From JAKIVR01 sp035933635 (GTDB taxonomy: Archaea; Thermoplasmatota; Thermoplasmata; Lutacidiplasmatales; UBA184), in assembly GCA_035933635.1 (NCBI GenBank), contig DASYYY010000022.1, positions 141,670 through 205,669 of the forward strand: DNA of 64,000 nucleotides, read 5' to 3'. Below the pieces are notes generated by a model. It saw only the letters and a program-made list of their open reading frames with translations, did no database searches and was not told where the DNA came from. A program made the translations under genes and the position numbers. Positions 58,601 to 64,000 of the stretch are shown piece by piece. Every line of letters begins with the position of its first letter. Within the stretch, counting starts at the first letter, position 1.

Positions 58601-60100
58601 TCAAGAGCCAACGGCTCGACGCAGGGAGCGCTCCATCCACGGCCCGGACGGCTGGAATCCGAGCCGGCGGTAGTACTCCCGCGTCCCGACCGCGCTCAGC
58701 ACGTACAGCGAGTCGTCGCCGCGCTCGAGGGAACGCCGGGCGGCCTCCTCGACGAGCCGCCGGCCGAGCCCGCGGTGCTGCATCTGGACCGGCCGATCTG
58801 GGTGGCCGCCCAGCGCGAGCTCCGCGCCGAGGACCTTGAGCTCGCGGATGACCGGGGCGTGGAGGCCGCCGTCGGTTCGGTCGGAGGGGAAGCGTAGCCG
58901 AAGGAACCCCGCGACGGCGTCGGAGGCGGGGTCTTCGTACGACAGGAACGTTTCCGACCCGTGCGCCGCGGCGTACTCCCGTACCACGAGCTCGAGCGAG
59001 TCCAGAGCGGGCACCGCGCGGCGGCCGACCTCTCGGCACCGCAGGCACGGGCAGCGGCGCCCCATCGCCGTGAGCCGCGCGAGGGCGAGCTGGCGCAGAT
59101 TGCCCACCCGAACCCCCGCCGCGATCAGCCGGGCGGGGATGTCGCGCTGGATCCGCTGGATCCGTACCCACGGCGGTAGTATGCACTTCGCCCGCGCGAT
59201 CAGGTCGGCCGCCGTCTCGGCGTCGTAGGGTTCGTAGTCGCCGCCGGTCCAAGAGCGGTAGAGCTCCGTGTCGGGGAGCACGAGCGTCGGATAGATCTTC
59301 AGCATGTCCGGGCGAAGATCCGGATCGCTCCAGAGCCGAGCAAAATCCTCGAGGTCCTTGGCCGGGTCCATCCCCGGAAGTCCCGGCATCAGATGGTAGC
59401 AGACCTTCAGTCCGCGATCGCGCGCTTCCCGGGTGGCCCGGATCACCTCGTCGGTCCCGTGGGCCCGCCCGATGGCGAAGAGGACGTCGTCGCGGAGACA
59501 TTCCACGCCCATCTCCACCCGGGTCACGCCGCTGTCCAGGAGCGACGGGAGGATCCGTCCGTCGCACCAATCGGGCCGGGTCTCGACCGTGAGTCCGACG
59601 CACCGCCGGGAGGCGAGCTCGTTGCGCCGCTGCGCGTCGGCCAACGAACTGTCCGTGGTCCCGTTCAACCCCTCGAAGATCCCGCGGAACACCGTCTCGC
59701 GGTACGGACCGGGCCGGGCGGGGAAGGTCCCGCCTTGGACGATCACCTCGACCTTCGAGGTCGGGTGCCCGAGCTCCTCGAGCGTCCGGAGCCGCTCCTC
59801 GGTGATGCGGCGCGCATCGTAGCCGTACTGCGCCCCGCGCATCGCCGACGGCTCCTCCCCCGTGTAGCTCTGGGGCGAGCGATGGTCCACTCCCCCCGGG
59901 CAGTAGGTGCACCGGCCGTGCGGGCAGGCCGCGGGCGAGGTCATCACCGCCACCACGGCGACCCCGGAGAGCGTCCGGGTGGGCTTGCGCCGCACCGTGG
60001 GCGTCGGTCCTCCCGGTGAGGCCCCCCCGCGGGCGGGTTCGAGGGCGGCGAGCGGGAGCAACGGCCCCGCGACGCCGGGGTCGACTACGGAGCGAGCCAT
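58601..60100 (-). CDS. Elp3-type tRNA uridine(34) acetyltransferase
   Basis: This 499-residue radical-SAM/GNAT enzyme starts cm5U formation at wobble U34 of tRNA. The radical-SAM core has SGVAVVAVMTSPAACPHGRC with three cysteines of the 4Fe-4S site (C-x4-C-x2-C), VIVQGGTFPARP, GLTVETRPDWC, and GVTRVEMGVE. A second Cys cluster (RRCPCLRCREVG) links to the C-terminal acetyltransferase domain, seen as MQHRGLGRRLVEEAARRSLERG and YYRRLGFQPSGPWMERSL. ATG 60100 lies inside the end of idi2 (16-base overlap), so the two are translationally coupled. The active subunit works alone in archaea. Confidence 0.95.
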   Translation of the reverse strand: MARSVVDPGVAGPLLPLAALEPARGGASPGGPTPTVRRKPTRTLSGVAVVAVMTSPAACPHGRCTYCPGGVDHRSPQSYTGEEPSAMRGAQYGYDARRITEERLRTLEELGHPTSKVEVIVQGGTFPARPGPYRETVFRGIFEGLNGTTDSSLADAQRRNELASRRCVGLTVETRPDWCDGRILPSLLDSGVTRVEMGVECLRDDVLFAIGRAHGTDEVIRATREARDRGLKVCYHLMPGLPGMDPAKDLEDFARLWSDPDLRPDMLKIYPTLVLPDTELYRSWTGGDYEPYDAETAADLIARAKCILPPWVRIQRIQRDIPARLIAAGVRVGNLRQLALARLTAMGRRCPCLRCREVGRRAVPALDSLELVVREYAAAHGSETFLSYEDPASDAVAGFLRLRFPSDRTDGGLHAPVIRELKVLGAELALGGHPDRPVQMQHRGLGRRLVEEAARRSLERGDDSLYVLSAVGTREYYRRLGFQPSGPWMERSLRRAVGS

Positions 60101-61134
60101 TGGCGCGTCTCGCCCGTGATCACATAGCGGGTCTTGCGCAGCTCGTCGACGGTCCGCGCGCCGCTCAGGAACATCGCGACCTTGAACTCGTACACGAGCT
60201 GCTCGAGCTCCGCGCGCGTCTCGTCGTACCCCGTCGACGCGGCGCGGAGGACCCCGCCCGCCGTTCCGGCCGCCGTCGCACCCAGCGCGATCGCACGCGC
60301 CACGTCGAGACCAGAGCGGACCCCTCCGCTCGCGATCACGGGCAGGCCGAGGGGAACCAGCTCCCGGACCGACACGGGGGAAGGGACGCCCCAGTCCCAG
60401 AACGTCTCGCCGACCCGGGCCTCCCGGCGGGCGCCCTGGGCCTTGGCCCGATGGTGCTCGACCGCGGCGAAGGAGGTGCCGCCCGTGCCGCTCACATCGA
60501 ACGCCCGGACCTTCTGGCGCTTCAGTCGCTCGCCGACGTCGCGGCTGAGCCCGGCGCCGGTCTCCTTGGCCAGGACCGGCAGCTCACGGGCGAGCCGCCC
60601 GATCTGCTCGAGGCAGCCGCGCGCGCGGCGATCCCCCTCGGGCTGGACCATCTCCTGAAGGAAATTGAGGTGGATCGCGAGCACATCGGCCCCGATGAGC
60701 TCCATCGCCGCCCGGGCCTGCTCGACCCCCACGACGCTCGAGCCCGGGGCCTGGGGGATGATCTGCGGGGCGCCGATGTTGGCGAACTTGAGCGGGACGT
60801 CGTAGCGCGCCACGCACGAGTAGCTCTCGGGGTACTGCCCCTTGACGATCGCCGCCCGCTCGCTGCCGACGCCCATCGCGATGCCCACCTCGGCTGCGGC
60901 GCGCGCGAGGTTGCTGTTGATGAGCGCCGCCTGGGGGTACCCTCCGGTCATCCCGGTGATCACGAGCGGTGCACGCAGCTTCTTACCCAGGAGCTCGACC
61001 GAGGCGTCGACCTCGTCGAAGTCGACCTCGGGGAGGGCGTTGTGGTAGAGCTGGATATCGTTCCAGTAGCGGTAGCGTCCCTCCACGGGCTGGCCCAGGA
61101 CGACCTGTACGTGCTCGGCCTTGCGGTGGGTCAA
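60085..61134 (-). CDS. fni: Type 2 isopentenyl-diphosphate isomerase
   Basis: This 349-residue FMN and NADPH-dependent enzyme interconverts IPP and DMAPP. It has RKAEHVQVVL near the start, PLVITGMTGGYPQAALINSN, GIAMGVGSERAAI, LAIHLNFLQEMVQPEGDR, ETGAGLSRDVGERLK, VSGTGGTSFAAVEHHRA and PVIASGGVRSGLDVARAIALGA. TTG 61134 is chosen: it gives the usual size and a 31-base gap from IPK. ATG 61236 would overlap the kinase gene and add 34 low-complexity residues. It lies in an isoprenoid operon with IPK, upstream of Elp3. Confidence 0.93.
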   Translation of the reverse strand: MTHRKAEHVQVVLGQPVEGRYRYWNDIQLYHNALPEVDFDEVDASVELLGKKLRAPLVITGMTGGYPQAALINSNLARAAAEVGIAMGVGSERAAIVKGQYPESYSCVARYDVPLKFANIGAPQIIPQAPGSSVVGVEQARAAMELIGADVLAIHLNFLQEMVQPEGDRRARGCLEQIGRLARELPVLAKETGAGLSRDVGERLKRQKVRAFDVSGTGGTSFAAVEHHRAKAQGARREARVGETFWDWGVPSPVSVRELVPLGLPVIASGGVRSGLDVARAIALGATAAGTAGGVLRAASTGYDETRAELEQLVYEFKVAMFLSGARTVDELRKTRYVITGETRQWLAP

Positions 61135-61165
61135 CTGACCGGCCGCGGCATCGGCGGTCCCGGCC

Positions 61166-61984
61166 TCACGTCGGCCCGGGTCCGGACCAGCTGCCGTAGA
61201 CCGTCTCCCCCTCGACCGCGCGCGAGAGCGCGCCATGCCGAAGTCCGCTAATAAGACCTGTGCGAACGCCGAGCTCGCCGAGGGCGATCATCGTCCGGGC
61301 CTTCCCCCGGATCCCTCCGGTGACGTCGGGCACCCCCGGACTCGGGACGAGCGTGGCGGCGACCGTCGCGTCGATGCGAGGGAAGACTTCGGGCCGCCCA
61401 GGTGCGCCGGGTGCACGGCGGAGAACGCCCTCGACATCGCTGACGAAGATCACGCGTGCCGCACCGAGCTGGCGGCCCAACGACAGGGCGATGGTATCCG
61501 CCGAGAGGATCGAGTGCCCCCAGCTCTCGTCCGGTACCACGTCCCCGAAACTCACCGGGCACATGCCCGAGGCGAGGGCTGCCTGGAAGGGACCGGCATC
61601 GAAACGGATCGACTCCCCCTCCCGATTGGTGGCCAGGGCCGCCGGGGGCACCGACCAGGCCGGGATCCCGGCGTCGAGCAGTTCGGCGAGCACGTAGCCG
61701 TGCAGCCGCCGCACCTCGGCCGAAACGAGCGCCGCCCCACGCCGACGGCCGCGGTCGGAGCGGGCCGTGGGTGGGTCGGCGAGGTGCCAGCGCACCGCCC
61801 CCGGATGACCGAACGAGCCGGCGCCATGGAGGACGATCAACCCCCCGGGGGTCGTGGCCGCGAGCTCGACCGCCAGCCGGTGGAGCACCTTGCGCCGCAC
61901 CCGGGGCGGGCCCCGCTTGCGGGTGATGACGCTCCCACCCAGCTTGACGATTACCGGTCCAGGGGCGCCGGTCACGGCCACCAC
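61166..61984 (-). CDS. Isopentenyl phosphate kinase
   Basis: The 272-residue amino-acid-kinase-fold enzyme phosphorylates isopentenyl phosphate to IPP in the archaeal mevalonate route. Motifs are VIVKLGGSVITRK, LIVLHGAGSFGHPGAVRWHL with the histidine that contacts substrate phosphate, MCPVSFGDVV, HSILSADTIALSLGRQLGAARVIFVSDVEGVLRR (shown in part) and DVTGGIRGKARTMI. The start is one of three close GTG codons (61984, 61981 or 61975). It follows the small membrane protein by 34 bases and precedes idi2. The pairing of IPK and Idi2 provides both C5 units for membrane lipids. Confidence 0.92.
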   Translation of the reverse strand: MVAVTGAPGPVIVKLGGSVITRKRGPPRVRRKVLHRLAVELAATTPGGLIVLHGAGSFGHPGAVRWHLADPPTARSDRGRRRGAALVSAEVRRLHGYVLAELLDAGIPAWSVPPAALATNREGESIRFDAGPFQAALASGMCPVSFGDVVPDESWGHSILSADTIALSLGRQLGAARVIFVSDVEGVLRRAPGAPGRPEVFPRIDATVAATLVPSPGVPDVTGGIRGKARTMIALGELGVRTGLISGLRHGALSRAVEGETVYGSWSGPGPT

Positions 61985-62018
61985 CCCGGGATTCCCGCGA
62001 CGGGGCGTCGCGTCGGGA

Positions 62019-62243
62019 TCACTCCGCCCGATCGAGGCCCGCGCGCCGATCGAACAGGAGGAGGAACCCGCCGGTGGTGACGAAGACACCGAGGAAGAGC
62101 GGCCAGGAGAAGGTGATCACCCACGCGAGGGTGAGGAAGATCCCCACGCCGCACAGGATGGAGGCCAGGATCACGTAGGGGATCGAGACGTGGCCGGTGT
62201 CCTCCTCCTCGAACGGGTCGTCGAAGCCGGCGTACTCGCTCAT
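62019..62243 (-). CDS. Small two-helix membrane protein
   Basis: The 74-residue protein has an acidic cytoplasmic N-terminus (EYAGFDDPFEEEDTGH), two membrane helices (SIPYVILASILCGVGIFLTLAW and WPLFLGVFVTTGGFLLLF) and a short basic-acidic tail. No family was recognised. It is the first gene of the IPK-Idi2-Elp3 operon, which suggests a membrane-lipid-related job but shows nothing definite. ATG 62243 fits; about 110 bases separate it from the gene upstream. Confidence 0.75.
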   Translation of the reverse strand: MSEYAGFDDPFEEEDTGHVSIPYVILASILCGVGIFLTLAWVITFSWPLFLGVFVTTGGFLLLFDRRAGLDRAE

Positions 62244-62353
62244 CGGTCTCCGGAGCCCGGGGACGATTCATGTAGATTCCGCTCGTGCCAGAGCTCGCCG
62301 AGGGGCATGGGCCGCCGGCGGACCCGTTGGGTCCCCACCGACGGAATGCGCGT

Positions 62354-63553
62354 CTACGAACCACTGGCCGGGACCGTGGCACCCGGCCCCAGCGGCTCGA
62401 CGGTGCCGCCCGCTTCGATCGTGGGCCGGTAGATCCACGCGTGGAGCGCGAGGAGACCGAGCACATCGGCGGCGAACTCCGTCCCGGTGACCGCCGCGGC
62501 CGCCGGAGCGCCCGGGCCGAAACGGTCGGACGCGAGGCCGTGCACGAGGGCGATGGCGATGGCGGTGACCTCGGCGGCCGTCGGGGCCAGGTTCCGGCTC
62601 TCGACGATGGCCACGGCCTTGTCGACCCAGTCGAGGAGCTCCTCGGGGGACAGGGAGTGCCGGGTGACCAGCAACGAACTCGCGACGAGGGGCGTCGGAA
62701 GCCGGCCCTCCAGCAACGAGGCGAGGACGAACATCCGGTCGAGCGTCTCCGCCGGGTCGGCCGCCGACAGCAACAGGAATGCGGCCGCGTGCTCGGCGTC
62801 CGGTGTCGCCCGGGTGGAACGGGCGATGGCCGTGCGCAGCGTCTCCAGCCGGTGCAGAGCGTCCAGGGAATGCGCGCCCGCGAGGATTGCGGCCGTCTCG
62901 TCGGAGTGCACATGGGGTCGCCACTGCTTCCACTCGGCGAGCTTGCCCTGCGGCGCCGGCGTGGGATAGAGGTGGAGGAGGGCCGACGTGGAGACGGGAT
63001 GGCGCACGGCACCCCCGGGAGCACGGAGCATCTCCATGCTGTGCATCATGCCGGCGTAGAGGCGGCTGGCCGGCACCGGCGAGCGGACCAGGAGGTCCGC
63101 GGCGAACAGGCGGTCGCGCGCGTCGCCCTCCATGACCTCGACCATTCCCCAGGTGTTGCGGAAGGTCTCGGCGAGCTCCTCGGGGCTCGTCCGGCGGTTC
63201 GCGAGACCCGCCGCGCTCATCCGGAGGTACGGGAGCGCGTCCGGGGGGGTCACCGGGCCGAGGTCGGCGAGGAAGAACTCGGCGACCTTGGCGACGTCAT
63301 CCATCTCCTTGAGCGCGTTGCCCATCTCGTCGGAGACCCGGTCGAGCGGCAGGGCGTCGACGCGGTACGCACGGATCTTCAGCTCTCGGAGCACGTGGCG
63401 GCCGACGTCCGTCATCTCCGGTGCCGTACGGGTTCCGGACAGGGCCCCCCGCTTGACCAGCTCGTCGAATAGGGGCGCCCCATTGGTGGGGGGTGTTCCT
63501 CCCTCGATCCCGGCGAGATATTCGCGGACCGCTCCGGCAGTAAGTGAACTCAC
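62354..63553 (-). CDS. Large helical protein, unknown function
   Basis: This 399-residue soluble, mostly alpha-helical protein was not recognised. The N-terminal 60 residues (AGAVREYLAGIEGG, FDELVKRGALSG, MTDVGRHVLRELKIRAYRVD) look like a winged-helix remnant. The body has repeated helical pairs such as LFAADLLVRSPVPASRLYAGMM and LDRMFVLASLLEGRLPTPLVASS, suggesting a helical-repeat scaffold. It has no membrane segment. GTG 63553 has a CTTATACC box about 32 bases ahead. It may be specific to this lineage, and no role can be proposed from its neighbours. Confidence 0.75.
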   Translation of the reverse strand: MSSLTAGAVREYLAGIEGGTPPTNGAPLFDELVKRGALSGTRTAPEMTDVGRHVLRELKIRAYRVDALPLDRVSDEMGNALKEMDDVAKVAEFFLADLGPVTPPDALPYLRMSAAGLANRRTSPEELAETFRNTWGMVEVMEGDARDRLFAADLLVRSPVPASRLYAGMMHSMEMLRAPGGAVRHPVSTSALLHLYPTPAPQGKLAEWKQWRPHVHSDETAAILAGAHSLDALHRLETLRTAIARSTRATPDAEHAAAFLLLSAADPAETLDRMFVLASLLEGRLPTPLVASSLLVTRHSLSPEELLDWVDKAVAIVESRNLAPTAAEVTAIAIALVHGLASDRFGPGAPAAAAVTGTEFAADVLGLLALHAWIYRPTIEAGGTVEPLGPGATVPASGS

Positions 63554-63736
63554 TGTGTATCGCCGCCGAAACGATAGCGGGTCCGGTATAAGGATGCTGA
63601 CGTGGAGAGCTTTGAATCAAAATCGAATCGGTGTCTCCCTCAGGTCAAGTACTCCTTTCACAGAGCGACCTCCGCCACTGTTCACCGTTCGTTGACCGGT
63701 CCATCTTGATGCACCTCGGCCGACCGTCTCCCCCGA

Positions 63737-64000
63737 ATGGCCGTGCGGCGGGGGCTGGTCTGCTCGTTCCACACTACGCTCCCCCTCCCCGTGCTCTCCC
63801 TCCTGGACGACTTTCGGCTTATGGTCAATCGAGGGGTCCGTGAGGCACTCGAAAAGAAACTCACCGCCCTCGGCTCGCTGAACAAGTTCGGGCAGTCCCT
63901 CGCCCGCGAGTATCGGGTGAACGGCGCCCACGCCCGCACCGCCATGGATACGGCGGTTTCCCTCGACAAGGGCCACCGGCGGCGAGTTCGGAAGGGTTGG
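63737..64000 (+). CDS. OrfB/TnpB-like transposase, N-terminal part (3' truncated)
   Basis: An open frame of 88 codons runs off the right edge. Its sequence has the look of the N-terminal region of IS605 OrfB/TnpB proteins in this group of archaea: a basic start (MAVRRGLVCSFHTTL), VLSLLDDFRLMVNRGVREAL in the position of the usual 'F---N----A' helix, then SLNKFGQSLAREYR and a basic KGHRRRVRKGW. The nuclease DED residues would lie beyond the window. The opposite-strand frame over the same bases is less protein-like. It may be a mobile element remnant or an exapted TnpB. Confidence 0.5.
   Translation, partial: MAVRRGLVCSFHTTLPLPVLSLLDDFRLMVNRGVREALEKKLTALGSLNKFGQSLAREYRVNGAHARTAMDTAVSLDKGHRRRVRKGW

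Noticed and set aside
63617..63976. Minus-strand frame of 119 codons at the right edge
   Set aside because: Composition is unlike a folded protein, and the plus-strand frame over the same bases reads as an OrfB-like N-terminus.
1..64000. CRISPR array, rRNA genes, prophage
   Set aside because: No regularly spaced direct repeats, no rRNA-like sequence and no phage structural genes were seen.

Overview
The window is a very GC-rich stretch of an archaeal chromosome. Archaeal marks are an aIF1/SUI1 factor, archaeal-type S-adenosylmethionine synthetase, isopentenyl phosphate kinase with type 2 IPP isomerase, archaeal Trm1, Lhr helicase, an Nre repair protein, a class III signal peptide pilin, an intron-containing tRNA-Trp, and TATA boxes about 25-30 bases ahead of many start codons (leaderless genes). 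Large secreted proteins built from 'ESGLP-GT-W' repeats are typical of Thermoplasmatota. A mesophilic or acid-tolerant, high-GC Thermoplasmatota lineage is the best guess. That is inference from gene content, not from a marker tree.

Layout. 1-8.6 kb: information processing and repair (THEP1 end, Trm1, Lhr helicase, PPC-domain protein, LarE, UvrB, a winged-helix regulator). 8.6-12 kb: a BtuFCD-type cobalamin/metal-chelate importer. 12.1-15.2 kb: tRNA-Trp with an intron, a small membrane protein, and secreted or pilin-like proteins. 15.2-18.4 kb: a gene-poor 600 bp, then a CPA2 antiporter and a PLP decarboxylase that look co-transcribed. 18.8-28.3 kb: two giant membrane-anchored beta-propeller/repeat proteins and a small partner. 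28.4-32.6 kb: a MOP-type flippase and a three-gene ABC exporter. 32.8-35.1 kb: aIF1, a tandem rhodanese, a GcvH-TusA fusion without the lipoyl lysine, and a small zinc-motif protein. 35.2-47.7 kb: more surface proteins (Ig-like, kelch, a four-unit repeat protein, two tandem paralogues) with a K+ channel, a TrmB-like regulator and an alpha/beta hydrolase. 48-56 kb: VOC, tRNA-Ala, Nudix, LLM oxidoreductase, a surface protein, a YCII-VOC fusion, an MBL hydrolase, tRNA-Pro and Nre. 56-63.6 kb: zinc-ribbon protein, SAM synthetase, Elp3, Idi2, IPK, a small membrane protein and an unknown protein. The right edge cuts an OrfB/TnpB-like gene.

How they work together. The striking theme is cell-surface investment: at least ten secreted or membrane-anchored proteins, with a flippase and an ABC exporter between them. 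Housekeeping operons (IPK-Idi2-Elp3, LarE-UvrB, PPC-Lhr) are compact, with short gaps or overlaps. No CRISPR array, rRNA or complete mobile element was seen. The best second-look items are the tRNA-Trp intron with two competing folds, the sulfur-transfer pair with an arginine at the lipoylation site, the antiporter-decarboxylase pair, and the modular surface proteins.
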